Part shown: positions 8,070-17,298 of the stretch, in pieces
How the letters are laid out: each line of letters begins with the position of its first letter
Numbering within the stretch: the stretch's first letter is position 1
IMG/VR virus record: IMGVR_UViG_3300046167_000167
Location: 1 to 53,240 of that record
Reading direction: 5' to 3' (one strand)
Source of the DNA: a virus
Length of the DNA stretch: 53,240 nt
Position numbers and translations under genes: made by a program
Notes under the pieces: generated by a model
What the model saw: the letters and a program-made list of their open reading frames with translations, nothing else
What the model was told of the DNA's origin: nothing
Databases searched by the model: none

Positions 8070-10124
8070 ATGGCAGGTTACACACGGCAGTCTCAAGGCA
8101 CTATAATTAATGGGTCGCCTATTACTGCACCTCCCCTTAATTCTGAGTTTAATCAGGTAGCTGATGCATTTCATGGCACAACTGGTCATGGACATACTGG
8201 CGCTACAGGTGATGCTCCTAAAATACCTCTAGCGACATCTGTTTCTGGCTTTTTGCCAGCCGTACATGGTGGCGTAGGTGGCCTAAATAAAATGGACGCC
8301 ACATCCGCCCCTATAGCCACCAACGATATCTCTCAGGGCTATGTAGTAGGCTCCATGTGGCAGAATACTGCAACAGGTCGAACATATATCTGTATCGTTA
8401 ATTCTTCTAACGCAGCGGTCTGGCAAGAGCTAATTAAAGTATCTAATGGTAATGCAATAATTCCAGCCGCTAACGACACTATCGATCTGGGAAATACTTC
8501 TACGCGCTTTCAAGACTTGTTTCTGAGCGGAGGAATTGCGGCGGCTACAAACGTGGCTGTTGGCGGTACTCTAAACGTCACTGGAACCACCACAGTCGGT
8601 ACAATAAATGGTACAACTGCAACTGTAAGTGGACTAACTACACTAAACCAAGTTGATGCTAACAGTGGTACGATTGATGGCACGGTTATCGGCGGCAATA
8701 CAGCCAGCCCAATCACTGGTACGACAATCACCTCTACTAACGGATTCACGGGCGATATTACTGGTGATGTCACTGGTAACGTAACGGCTGCGTCTGGTAC
8801 TTCTAGCTTCACCAACATTAGTGCATCAGGCACTATTACTGGGGCAGTCTCTGGCGATGTCTCTGGTAACTTAACCTCTTCAGGTACATCTACGTTTAAC
8901 AACGTAACAATCTCAGGCACACTGAATATGGATGGCGGTACAACTGCTACCATCCAGAACCTAACTGATCCAACTAACCCACAGGACGCCGCCACACGCA
9001 ACTATGTGGAAACCCGTATCGCTGATGTGATTGATGTGGCACCCGCAGCCTTAGACACCTTGAATGAGATTGCGGCTTCACTGGCAGATGATGCTAACTT
9101 CGCAGGGACTATGACTACTGCCCTAGCGGGTAAGGTAAACGACACTGGCGATACCATGACGGGCAACCTGATTATGTCCGGCGCTACGGTCACAGGTCTA
9201 CCTCTACCAACGGCAATTACTGAGGCGGCAAGTAAACAGTATGCCGACCAGCAAGATGCCCTACAGGTATCACGGTCTGGTGATAGTATGTCAGGCCAAT
9301 TGGCTATGGGCCTCAACAAGATCGTTAACTTGGGTGCGCCGACTTCTAGCACTGATGCAAGTTCGAAAGGCTATGTGGACGGCATCCTCGGTTCTGCTAC
9401 AGCGGCTTCTGCTTCGGCAGCGGCGGCAGCTACATCTGAGGCCAATGCTGCGGTATCGGAAGCTAACGCACTTGCTTCTCAGAACTTAGCACAAGATTGG
9501 GCAGTCAAGACAAACGGCACCGTTGATGGCAGTGACTATTCTGCAAAATATTGGGCCACACAGGCTGACGTAGGAACAGTTGCGACCAACATAGGTTCGA
9601 TAAACACAACAGCCGCTTCAATAGCTAACGTCAATCTTACTGGCGGATCAATCGCAGCGGTTAATACTGTGGCGAACAACATCAACAGCGTTAATGACTT
9701 CTTTGATACATACTTTGTTGGAGCCAACCAGCCCACAAGTTCAAATGTAACAGAAGGCGATTTGTGGTTCGATACAACCGCCCAAATTTTAAAAGTCAGA
9801 TCAGCAAGTGGATTTCAAAGTGCTGGTTCGTCGGTAAACGGCACGGCTGACCGTGAAGAATACACAGCTACAGCTAATCAATCATCATTCGCAGCTACAT
9901 ATGACCCAACCTACTGTGATGTATACCTAAATGGTATTAAATTAGCACCTTCAGACTTTACCGCAACAGATGGAGCCAACGTGGTCTTGGCCTCACCAGC
10001 GGCAGCGGGAGATAGCGTTTCTATCGTTAGCTTCGGCACCTTTGAATTGGCAGACCACTACAACAAAACAACAGTCGATGCACTCATCGATGATGTCGAA
10101 ACTCTAGCATTGGCAGGAATATAG
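8070..10124 (+). CDS. Tail fibre protein
   Basis: A 684-residue fibre. The N-terminal 100 residues probably bind the tail. Residues 150-310 are Thr/Ser/Gly/Val repeats of the form SGTxTxxNVTxSGTL typical of beta-structured shafts. Next come two copies of a NxDTGDTMTGxLxM-like motif, common in phage fibres and marked by D-TMTGNL and DSMSGQL. An Ala-rich helical segment (ATAASASAAAAATSEANAA) leads to a C-terminal beta domain with YLNGIKLAPSDFT. It starts three bases after the nozzle stop and is the first of four fibre or adhesin genes in a row. Confidence 0.85.
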   Translation: MAGYTRQSQGTIINGSPITAPPLNSEFNQVADAFHGTTGHGHTGATGDAPKIPLATSVSGFLPAVHGGVGGLNKMDATSAPIATNDISQGYVVGSMWQNTATGRTYICIVNSSNAAVWQELIKVSNGNAIIPAANDTIDLGNTSTRFQDLFLSGGIAAATNVAVGGTLNVTGTTTVGTINGTTATVSGLTTLNQVDANSGTIDGTVIGGNTASPITGTTITSTNGFTGDITGDVTGNVTAASGTSSFTNISASGTITGAVSGDVSGNLTSSGTSTFNNVTISGTLNMDGGTTATIQNLTDPTNPQDAATRNYVETRIADVIDVAPAALDTLNEIAASLADDANFAGTMTTALAGKVNDTGDTMTGNLIMSGATVTGLPLPTAITEAASKQYADQQDALQVSRSGDSMSGQLAMGLNKIVNLGAPTSSTDASSKGYVDGILGSATAASASAAAAATSEANAAVSEANALASQNLAQDWAVKTNGTVDGSDYSAKYWATQADVGTVATNIGSINTTAASIANVNLTGGSIAAVNTVANNINSVNDFFDTYFVGANQPTSSNVTEGDLWFDTTAQILKVRSASGFQSAGSSVNGTADREEYTATANQSSFAATYDPTYCDVYLNGIKLAPSDFTATDGANVVLASPAAAGDSVSIVSFGTFELADHYNKTTVDALIDDVETLALAGI

Positions 10125-10125
10125 C

Positions 10126-10904
10126 ATGGCTTTAAATACAACCACTCTTGAGACAAATCTCAACACAAAAATGAACGCCACAACAGGCACAACCTCGGGT
10201 AAGGACTTCTTGCTACTTGGAAAGGCGGTCGAGGCTCTCACGCCCTCAATCACAGTAGCTTCTGTAATTGCTGAAGGCACAACTCAAGTAGCTGCGGTAC
10301 AAGCGGCTGCGGCTGGCTACGCGCCATTAGCTGACCCAACCTTCACAGGTACGGTAAACGCTGCGGCGCTCACACTCTCAGGCGACCTGACCGTTAACGG
10401 TACAACTACCGTAACGGTGAACAGCACCGACGCTTAGACGTTGCGGACCTTAACATTACGATTGCTGATGGCGCTGCGGACGCGGCTGCGGCAAACGGTG
10501 CTGGCATCACGGTAGATGGTGCTTCAGCCACGATGCTCTATACCAGTGCAACGGATACATGGGACTTCAACAAGGCTATCACAGGGACGTACACGAACCT
10601 TCAGCCTGTTATTAATACAAACGCAGCGGTCACAGGTGCTACAACTTTTGATGTAACAAAGCCGATGCACCACTTCGACATGACAGGTGCGGCCTCGTTT
10701 ACTGGCGTAAACATTGCGGCAGGCAGAACCTGCATGATGGTTCTTGATACTACAGCAACGCCACACACGCCTTCTTGGGGCAGCGACATTAAGTGGCCCG
10801 GTGCAACTGAGCCAACATGGGCTGACAGCCGTTACTGGATTGTGTCCATGACCTGTCTTGATGGATCAATCATCTTGGCTTCGGCTTCTGGTTACACGGT
10901 TTAA
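10126..10904 (+). CDS. Second tail fibre protein, reading frame broken once
   Basis: The frame from ATG 10126 stops at TAG 10435-10437. The next frame is open across that stop and continues to 10904, reading LDVADLNITIADGAADAAAA and then GITVDGASATMLY, sequence typical of phage fibres that follow a VNGTTTVTVNST segment. Joining at GCTTAG by a -1 shift, or by one missing T, gives about 259 residues reading NSTDA-LDVADLN. The first part (to 10437) carries the N-terminal fibre repeats, the second part a compact C-terminal domain. A later ATG at 10533 would be an artificial start. It ends before a good AAGGGGG site for the next gene. A true truncation cannot be excluded. Confidence 0.7.
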
Positions 10905-10916
10905 GGGGGTAAGCAA

Positions 10917-11858
10917 ATGAGTTTACCAACAAACTTTTTCATTGGCCGTGGTGGTGCTATCGGACCCGAACCCATTACTGGCTTTAGTGATGGTGCTACA
11001 ATCTTAAACGGCTACGGCTTTGAACTCTATAAAGCAGGTGTCGGGAATGCCAGTAAGTTTTATTATTATTTTACCGTCCCTTCTGGTGTTACAAAGCTGC
11101 GCTTCATCGCCATAGGGGCAGGTGCAGGTGGTACAGATACCTACAACGTATATGGTGCAGGTGGCGGGGGAGGAATCGAAGGATTTTTAGATGTGTCTGC
11201 GGGTGAAACCGTTAGGTGCGCTGTGGGTATTGGCGGTGAAGGTGTCGACACAGGATCATCAGGTAGAGGCGGCGACTCTGATATTTATCAAGCTTCCACA
11301 GGTTATTTTATGGAGGCATATGGGGGTAGAGATAATTCTTATGGGTCAGGTGTTCGTAGAGGTAATGGTTACTCAGGCGGCTATCCTTCTTCTAACGTAA
11401 TCTCTCAAGGTACTGGAGGTGCAACAAACACAGATGGTGATAACTCCAGTAACCTAAATCCAATTACTAATGCAGTATACCTTTCTGGTGCAACTGCTCA
11501 TGCAGGTGGCGCAGGAGGTTGGGATTCTCACCCAGTTAGTTTTGGTTCTGGAATAGGTTTTGGTGGAGGTGGTGGTTTTACTAACTCAACTACTAGTCGA
11601 AGAAACGGCGGTATCTACGGCTATGCAGGTGGTAATGGACAAGGCAGTCAAGGCAACGCAGGGCTTGGACCCGTAGGCGGTAATCCATATGGACCTACTG
11701 CTAATGGCAGTGGCTACGGCGGTGGCGGTGGCTCCTACGGCGGTGGTGGTTGTGATGGATGGTCTGGTGGCTGTGGTGCGGGTGGCTTAATCCGCATCTG
11801 GTGGGCCTCAAGCCAAGGTGATCCTGATTGGATTCTGTCAGGCGGTAATTATGTATAA
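10917..11858 (+). CDS. Glycine-rich tail adhesin
   Basis: 313 residues. A beta-type N-terminal half precedes a C-terminal glycine-rich domain (about residues 75-300) with many GGGG blocks, a Cys-containing turn (GGCDGWSGGCGAGG) and a closing LIRIWW. This architecture is that of glycine-rich phage receptor-binding tips. Its C-terminal domain resembles the end of the following gene, which closes with GIVLVWW, so the two are probable paralogues at domain level. Likely a host-recognition protein displayed on the fibres. The start has a strong ribosome site. Confidence 0.75.
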   Translation: MSLPTNFFIGRGGAIGPEPITGFSDGATILNGYGFELYKAGVGNASKFYYYFTVPSGVTKLRFIAIGAGAGGTDTYNVYGAGGGGGIEGFLDVSAGETVRCAVGIGGEGVDTGSSGRGGDSDIYQASTGYFMEAYGGRDNSYGSGVRRGNGYSGGYPSSNVISQGTGGATNTDGDNSSNLNPITNAVYLSGATAHAGGAGGWDSHPVSFGSGIGFGGGGGFTNSTTSRRNGGIYGYAGGNGQGSQGNAGLGPVGGNPYGPTANGSGYGGGGGSYGGGGCDGWSGGCGAGGLIRIWWASSQGDPDWILSGGNYV

Positions 11859-11870
11859 GGAAATCACCCA

Positions 11871-14216
11871 ATGAGCAAAGCAAGAATATTAGCCGACCTG
11901 ATTTCCGACAGCCAAATCACGGCGTCAGAAATTACAGGTCTTGAACTTAACGCAATCCAGCAAGGAGACACTATCGTTGAAGTGTCGGACACAGGCAGCG
12001 GCGGCAAAGTCGTTGTTCGTGTGGATGGCGCTGACAATTCTGAGTTTAACGCTGGCGGGATTAAAGTCCCGTCAGGCACAACCGCACAGCGTGACCCAGC
12101 GGCTGTTGTTGGTTCGCTGCGATACAACACAACCATAGGCTTCTTTGAGACGCTTACAGGCTCTGGTTGGGGTGCTGTGGCTACACCTCCAAGTATTACA
12201 GGTATTACCCCTAGTAACTTTGATGGTGCTGCCGGGGCTACCTTTACCGTGGACGGTGCGTTCTTCGATACTGCTACTACAGCGGTATTCAAGGGCGCTG
12301 ACGGTACAGATTATGCGGCGGCTACAGTTACTTATGTTAGCACTACACAGATTACTATTACAAACGCTACAAATCTGCCCGTAGCAAATGAGCCTTTTAG
12401 GATTTCCGTTACTAACGGTGCTGGTCTGTCTGCAGAAAGCATACAAGGCATTGATGCTGGTTCTGTCCCAGCCTTCACAACAGCCGCAGGTACTCTTGCT
12501 ACTACAACACGCTGGGATGATGCGGTCTCTGTAACTGTAAATGCTACTGACGCTGAAAACACTATCTCAGGCTATGCGGTTACTGAAGGAAACCTACCAG
12601 CGGGTCTTACTCTGGACGGTACTACAGGTGCTATCACGGGAACGTCTACTGAACAGACTACGACCACCTATACGTTTACCATTGAAGCCACTGACAGCGC
12701 AGGGAACACAAACACTCGTCAGTTTAATATTCAGATCGTTAATTCTGCACCCGTTTGGAGTAGTCCTGCGGATGGCGTTACTCTTGATGTAAACGGTGCT
12801 GCATCTATATCCCTAAGTGCGTCAGACCCAGAGGGTTCTAATGTATCTTATAGTTCCTCTAACCTACCCACAGGCTTTTCTATAAGTGGCAACACTATTA
12901 CAGGTACATCAAACTCTTATGTGACTTCTAGCGTATTAGTAAATGCCTCTGATGGTTATAACTTTTCTGGTAGAAGTTTCTTTATTAACAATATCGCACC
13001 CCGACTTGGGCTAAGCTCGTGGCCTTCTACAATAATCGGCTTTGCTGACCCATCTGTTTCATCCTATGACGTAAGCGGAAGTAATTTTGTAGGTTATACA
13101 AGCCCTTATGACGGTCGATTTGTAAATGAATGGGATGTTTTATCAGACCAAAATATTGTAGGTGCAAACGGAATCTCGCCTAGTAACATAACTTCACCTC
13201 TTGGCCGTACTGTTCCATCGTCAACATGGGCTTCTCTTCGGAACATTGGAGACAGACAAGGCAATGCACAGTCTGCCGAAAGAGCAGGTTTTGGCTTATT
13301 TTCTGTAGGAAGGGATTGTCCATCTAGTGTTACTACTATCAACGTACTTGCATACGGGGGCGGTGGATACCAAACTATGGCGAACTACGCCCAAACACAA
13401 TTTTCGGTTGTAGATCAGGATACTTTTAGGATTTGTATCGGTGCTGGTGCATCTAATGGCGGAAGTAAACCCGCAGCCAATGGCGTTGGCGGGGGTGGTG
13501 CGGATGGTGACGGCAGCGGCCGTGGCGGCGGGGGAGGCACAGGGTTCTGGGATGTGGGCATATCTCGCTCATCCTCTAGCTCTAACCGTTTTGTAGTTGC
13601 AGGAGGAGGAGGCAACTACGTCAACAACAATGGAAGAGTAGGAACGTCTGCGGCAAACTCTACTCAAGGAGACACTCTGTATTCTGCAATTGCATACACT
13701 AATGGTCAAGACCCCGGCAACAATGCAGCAAATTATCATATGGGCGGTGGCCCCGGGGCAGGTGGCTATAGTTCTACTGGTGGTAATTCTTTTAGCCTTT
13801 CCAATACAGGGAATCCAGGTGCGTACAATACAGGCACTGGACAAGCGGATCGTAGTCAAGAGACAATGTCTGATATTTATCGTCGTGGTGACGGTGGTGG
13901 TACAGGAGGTAGCGGTAGTAACCCAACAGATCGTACTACAGGCGGCGGTGGTGGCTTTGCTTACAATGCAATTGGTCTTGGTGGCGGAGGTGGCCAGTTT
14001 GGCGGCGGCGGCGGTTGGCAAGGCGGTGGCGGCGGTTGGGGAGACAGCGGTACGGCTGGCAGTTCCTTTGCCAATGGTGGGACTACTCCTACTTATGGTA
14101 TCGGTCCTGTTGGACCTTCTGGCTCAAATACTTTTAGCACCTATAACCCTCCTGTGTCTGGCCTGTCGCATCCGTATGACTATCACAGCCACGGAATAGT
14201 TCTTGTCTGGTGGTAA
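11871..14216 (+). CDS. Large adhesin with Ig-like repeats and a glycine-rich tip
   Basis: 781 residues in modules. Residues 1-105 form an attachment region ending RYNTTIGFFETLTGSGWGAV, a motif common at phage fibre bases. Residues 106-200 look like an IPT/TIG fold (ITGITPSNFDGAAGATFTV). Residues 200-370 contain two putative Ig/cadherin-like (He_PIG) repeats, shown by LPAGLTLDGTTGAITGTS and LPTGFSISGNTITGTS. The remainder, after about residue 470, is a glycine-rich domain with long GGGG runs ending in LVWW. Ig modules on phages bind surface glycans; the glycine-rich end probably makes receptor contact. It is the last gene before a new promoter. Confidence 0.8.
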   Translation: MSKARILADLISDSQITASEITGLELNAIQQGDTIVEVSDTGSGGKVVVRVDGADNSEFNAGGIKVPSGTTAQRDPAAVVGSLRYNTTIGFFETLTGSGWGAVATPPSITGITPSNFDGAAGATFTVDGAFFDTATTAVFKGADGTDYAAATVTYVSTTQITITNATNLPVANEPFRISVTNGAGLSAESIQGIDAGSVPAFTTAAGTLATTTRWDDAVSVTVNATDAENTISGYAVTEGNLPAGLTLDGTTGAITGTSTEQTTTTYTFTIEATDSAGNTNTRQFNIQIVNSAPVWSSPADGVTLDVNGAASISLSASDPEGSNVSYSSSNLPTGFSISGNTITGTSNSYVTSSVLVNASDGYNFSGRSFFINNIAPRLGLSSWPSTIIGFADPSVSSYDVSGSNFVGYTSPYDGRFVNEWDVLSDQNIVGANGISPSNITSPLGRTVPSSTWASLRNIGDRQGNAQSAERAGFGLFSVGRDCPSSVTTINVLAYGGGGYQTMANYAQTQFSVVDQDTFRICIGAGASNGGSKPAANGVGGGGADGDGSGRGGGGGTGFWDVGISRSSSSSNRFVVAGGGGNYVNNNGRVGTSAANSTQGDTLYSAIAYTNGQDPGNNAANYHMGGGPGAGGYSSTGGNSFSLSNTGNPGAYNTGTGQADRSQETMSDIYRRGDGGGTGGSGSNPTDRTTGGGGGFAYNAIGLGGGGGQFGGGGGWQGGGGGWGDSGTAGSSFANGGTTPTYGIGPVGPSGSNTFSTYNPPVSGLSHPYDYHSHGIVLVWW

Positions 14217-14272
14217 ATGACACACCCTCAAGAAGGCTGGCACATATCCAGAAGTACCAGCCAACTTAACCC

Positions 14273-14301
14273 TTGCTAATACACCAACTAAGTGCTACAA
14301 T
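14273..14301 (+). promoter_or_regulatory. Sigma-70-type promoter upstream of the 14.3-26.3 kb genes
   Basis: TTGCTA (14273-14278), 17 bases, TACAAT (14296-14301), in the 119-base gap after the adhesin. A short GGCTGG/CCAGCC hairpin lies just upstream (about 14237-14262) but has no T-run. Confidence 0.5.
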
Positions 14302-14335
14302 TGTGATATTGTTAAACTAGGTATAACCACACACA

Positions 14336-14791
14336 ATGAACGATACTCCTGACAAGTACAGGTCGTTCGTCTTAACAGCTCAAAATGTAATAAGATATTG
14401 GACGGTATTAGAGCCGCATATTGATAGAGCTTTAGAACACGGTATAGGCGAACTAACCTCATTCGACATCTGCAAATTAGCACTAAACAATCAAGCTCAG
14501 ATTTGGGCTACAGTAGACCACAATGAAAAACTATCATGTGTGACTGTTACGAAAATTATAGTCACTGAAAACACCAAACACCTTCACATTGTTTGCCTCA
14601 CTTCTGTCGATAATACGGTGCGCAACATGAAGGATCAGTTCCATAATCTAGAAGATTTTGCGAAACATAACGGCTGCACATCGTTGCAAGTCTGGGGCCG
14701 CAAGGGTTGGGAACGTAAGTTGAAACCTCTCAAAAGTAGAAGCGGGAATAGCTTTAAGACGCTCTACTACGTTTTCCATCAGGAGATATAG
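14336..14791 (+). CDS. Hypothetical protein, possibly GNAT-like
   Basis: 151 residues, first gene after the promoter. The C-terminal third (QVWGRKGWERKLKPLKSRSG followed by an aromatic strand) resembles the end of small phage GNAT-type acetyltransferase-like proteins, in which GRxGW-KxLKPxGF precedes the last strand. The acetyl-CoA pyrophosphate loop is not obvious, so activity is doubtful. It is followed after one base by the next gene, suggesting co-expression. Its role is unknown. Confidence 0.6.
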   Translation: MNDTPDKYRSFVLTAQNVIRYWTVLEPHIDRALEHGIGELTSFDICKLALNNQAQIWATVDHNEKLSCVTVTKIIVTENTKHLHIVCLTSVDNTVRNMKDQFHNLEDFAKHNGCTSLQVWGRKGWERKLKPLKSRSGNSFKTLYYVFHQEI

Positions 14792-14792
14792 A

Positions 14793-16142
14793 ATGCTGTT
14801 AAACCCAATAATGCGCCACCTAAATCCACGAAGTTCAGGACTTATTGTATTTAAAGGTGGCGGTGGCGGTACTCCCGCCCCCGTAGCTACAGAAACTACA
14901 GGCACAAGTCTAGCGAGTGATTTAGGGGGAACCGTAGGTGGAGCATCTACATCTGATATGGGTGTTCACGGCGATGATTTTGGTAGTGGAAAAGCTATAA
15001 CACCGCCACCCCCAGCACCAGCACCAGCACCTACTATTGATACTTCCAATCTAGCTAAGTCAGCGGCAATGGATGCAGGTTTTGCCAGCGTACTAGGTGA
15101 CACTGGCAACATCTTATCCGACACTGGTCAGATTAAATCTAACGTGAATACAGGTTTTGCGTCCATTGAAGACTTGCTAGGCCAGTATAATACTGCGTCA
15201 CAACAGCAATTCAGCAACCTAAGTCAAGGCCAGACCGCTGGCTTTCAGGACATGGGAAACCGCTTTGATACTGTCGATCAAGCCACTAGCAATCTTCAAG
15301 GCACAGTCGATCAAGGATTTGTAGATCAGGCACAGGGCTTTAGTGATGCACAGGCCAATCGCACAGCTAATGCTGCCCAAGCAGACGCAAGCTTTGCTGC
15401 CGCTGGTCAAGCTATGGATCAAGGATTTGCAAACACCTCAGACCAGATGACGCAAACTCAGGCTAACGTCTTGGGCGGTCAGGCTGGTATACAAACAAAT
15501 CTAGATAATATGTCTGCAACTGCGGATATTTACGCCGCCGAATCTATGCAAAATCAGGAAGCACTACAACAGGGACAGGATCAATTTGTAAGCAGCTTTG
15601 ATGATTACACTGATCGCTACGGGCAAGATCAGAAATTAGCAATCAACTCACGCAATGATATTTTTCAAGCACAAGCCAATCAATCTGAGAAGCTGCGGGA
15701 AGATATTGGTGAGTATTCACAGGCACTCCAAACGGGTCAGGAAGATTTGACTACCGAAATACAAGAACGCTCAGTCGGATTGGAAGAACAATTTGCTGAA
15801 GGCCTAGCTGGTCTGGATGCTTCACAGATTACACAGGCCCGTAATCAGGCTAGATCAGCTTCCCGGCTAACAAATCTAAACCCTGCAATGCGTACTAAGT
15901 TTAGTCAGCTTGGAGCGTCTTTCAACGATGCAGGTCAGCTAATCGAAAGCAGCATCGACGCAGATGGTGGAACAACAAACCGCTCAGTTGATCGCACTGG
16001 TAACCTTCTACTCAACAAATTTGATGTCACGGGTCAATCAATGGGTGGAGCAACAATTAACCTTCGCACATCTCTTCAGGAGTTAAGCGATTTACAAGGC
16101 CAATCAAGTGGATTTGCCTCCCCATTCGCACAAACAGGATAA
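14793..16142 (+). CDS. Helical virion protein, possible internal or tail protein
   Basis: 449 residues. A short N-terminal segment ends in a glycine run and a Pro/Ala-rich linker (residues 20-85). The rest is long, Gln/Ala/Asp-rich and strongly helical, with repeats of the type DQGFVDQAQGFSDAQ and MDQGFANTSDQMTQ, as in extended coiled coils. No enzyme motif is seen. It lies between the acetyltransferase-like gene and lysozyme. Long helical proteins at this place in podoviruses are usually internal or tail-needle-like proteins; this is inference. Confidence 0.6.
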   Translation: MLLNPIMRHLNPRSSGLIVFKGGGGGTPAPVATETTGTSLASDLGGTVGGASTSDMGVHGDDFGSGKAITPPPPAPAPAPTIDTSNLAKSAAMDAGFASVLGDTGNILSDTGQIKSNVNTGFASIEDLLGQYNTASQQQFSNLSQGQTAGFQDMGNRFDTVDQATSNLQGTVDQGFVDQAQGFSDAQANRTANAAQADASFAAAGQAMDQGFANTSDQMTQTQANVLGGQAGIQTNLDNMSATADIYAAESMQNQEALQQGQDQFVSSFDDYTDRYGQDQKLAINSRNDIFQAQANQSEKLREDIGEYSQALQTGQEDLTTEIQERSVGLEEQFAEGLAGLDASQITQARNQARSASRLTNLNPAMRTKFSQLGASFNDAGQLIESSIDADGGTTNRSVDRTGNLLLNKFDVTGQSMGGATINLRTSLQELSDLQGQSSGFASPFAQTG

Positions 16143-16145
16143 ATC

Positions 16146-16878
16146 ATGCATCCAAATACAGTATCAAAAGACTGCGTAGAACTTGTTAAAAAGTTTGAAG
16201 GTCTGCACAAAGTTAAAGACGATGGGATGGTACACGCCTATCGATGCCCCGCAGGTAAAGTGGACTTGCGGATTTGGGGCAACCAAAGGGGTACGCTCTG
16301 GAGTTAAGTGGACTAAAGAGTACTCCGAAATGCGCCTGATCGAAGACCTAGAGGAACACGGTAAGATTGTTAAGAAATACGTCAATGTACCTTTAACTCA
16401 ATCTCAGTACGATGCCCTTACCTCATTCGTATTCAATTTAGGTGGTGGTGCGTTCAGATCATCAACTTTGCTTACACGTTTGAACTCTGGAAAGTACGAC
16501 GAATGTCCTGAACAGATCATGCGGTGGAACAAAGCCCGTGTGGATGGCAAACTAACACCGCTTCGTGGACTAACACGCCGCCGCACCGCAGAGGCCGCTA
16601 TCTTCGCCCGTGAGGCTCAACTGCCTTCTGATGAAGGTGGGCCGCAGATGCCACAGAAACCTACGGCAGAGGCTCCTAAATCACTTGCTAAGTCCAAGAC
16701 AATGGCTGGGGCCGGGATCGCTGGTGCAGCCACGGCCATGAATGAAGTAGCAGGTCAAATGCAGGGGCTGGTAGCTTACGCCCCTATGTTAAAAACAATC
16801 TTCTTGGTGTGTGCAATCGGCGGTATCGCTTTGGCTGCATACGCTCGTTTCAAAGATAATAAAGAAGGCGTCCACTAG
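16146..16878 (+). CDS. GH24-type lysozyme (endolysin) with C-terminal membrane segment, frame broken once
   Basis: The ATG at 16146 begins a frame reading VELVKKFEGL then HAYRCPAGK, which ends early at 16307. From about 16254-16261 the next frame carries on (WTCGFGATKGVRSG) to 16878. Joining them by one +1 step, or by removing one A from GGTAAAGTGG, restores the CPAGKWT block (Cys, five residues, Thr) of GH24 lysozymes together with the catalytic Glu18 of KKFEG. The joined protein is about 243 residues. Spacing from Glu18 to Cys34 is 15 residues against 8 in the usual pattern. After the lysozyme domain (to about residue 165) a linker leads to a hydrophobic segment (APMLKTIFLVCAIGGIALAA) near the C-terminus, so the enzyme may be membrane-anchored or bear a holin-like tail. 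An ATG at 16183 would lack the catalytic Glu and is rejected as the start. It is followed directly by the spanin genes. Confidence 0.8.
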
Positions 16879-17117
16879 TGTTCATCTTTGGTAAAATTAA
16901 GATGTACATCATTGCCACTTTAGCATTGGCCCTGCCCATTATCTACGTCTTCGGGCAGATCAAAGGGCGGGCAAAAGAAAAGAACAAAGTTCTAACGGAT
17001 GAACTACAGGCGCAGAAAAAGGCGTCTGATTTTTATAAGGCGATGGCTGAAAATGAGAGCGATACTCTTACTGACCGCCGCTCTGTCACTGACAGGCTGC
17101 GCAAAAACGGTCTATAG
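16878..17117 (+). CDS. Inner-membrane spanin (Rz-like)
   Basis: 79 residues from GTG 16878, whose G is the last base of the lysozyme stop. One N-terminal membrane segment (IATLALALPIIYVFG, about residues 12-26) is followed by a charged helical stretch, the form of an i-spanin. A second ORF with a lipoprotein signal is nested in another frame near its end, as in Rz/Rz1 pairs. Spanins join inner and outer membranes in the last step of Gram-negative lysis. It is shorter than many i-spanins. Confidence 0.7.
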   Translation: MFIFGKIKMYIIATLALALPIIYVFGQIKGRAKEKNKVLTDELQAQKKASDFYKAMAENESDTLTDRRSVTDRLRKNGL

Positions 17118-17298
17118 AACCCAGCTTGAAATCTACTGCCCCCAAATCAAGCAGTATGATGAGCGGTTCAACAACCAATTAGCTGATGAATTAGAAAGTC
17201 TTCCTGCCGATGCTACGGCAATCGATGAGGCTGTCAAAAACTACATCTACCTTCGTGATCGTATCCGTAGATGTGAAGAGGAAAAGGATAAGATCTGA
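17053..17298 (+). CDS. Outer-membrane lipoprotein spanin (Rz1-like)
   Basis: 81 residues from ATG 17053, inside the Rz-like gene in a different frame and extending past it. The N-terminus MRAILLLTAALSLTGCAK is a lipoprotein signal with lipobox LTGC, so the mature protein starts at Cys16 or so. The remainder is charged and helical (RTQLEIYCPQIKQYDERFNN), unlike the Pro-rich classical Rz1. Earlier in-frame starts would place a basic stretch before the signal, so this ATG is preferred. Its stop TGA overlaps the ATG of the next gene. Confidence 0.75.
   Translation: MRAILLLTAALSLTGCAKTVYRTQLEIYCPQIKQYDERFNNQLADELESLPADATAIDEAVKNYIYLRDRIRRCEEEKDKI

Noticed and set aside
8510-9001. 163-residue - strand ORF in the fibre gene
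   Set aside because: Val/Pro-rich mirror of Thr/Ser repeats on the coding strand; shadow frame.
14234-14262. Terminator after the Ig-repeat adhesin
   Set aside because: The GGCTGG/CCAGCC hairpin is short and is not followed by a T-run.
16183-16878. ATG 16183 as lysozyme start
   Set aside because: It would drop the catalytic Glu and CPAG block and give an N-terminus unlike any lysozyme; the frame-joined form from 16146 is better.
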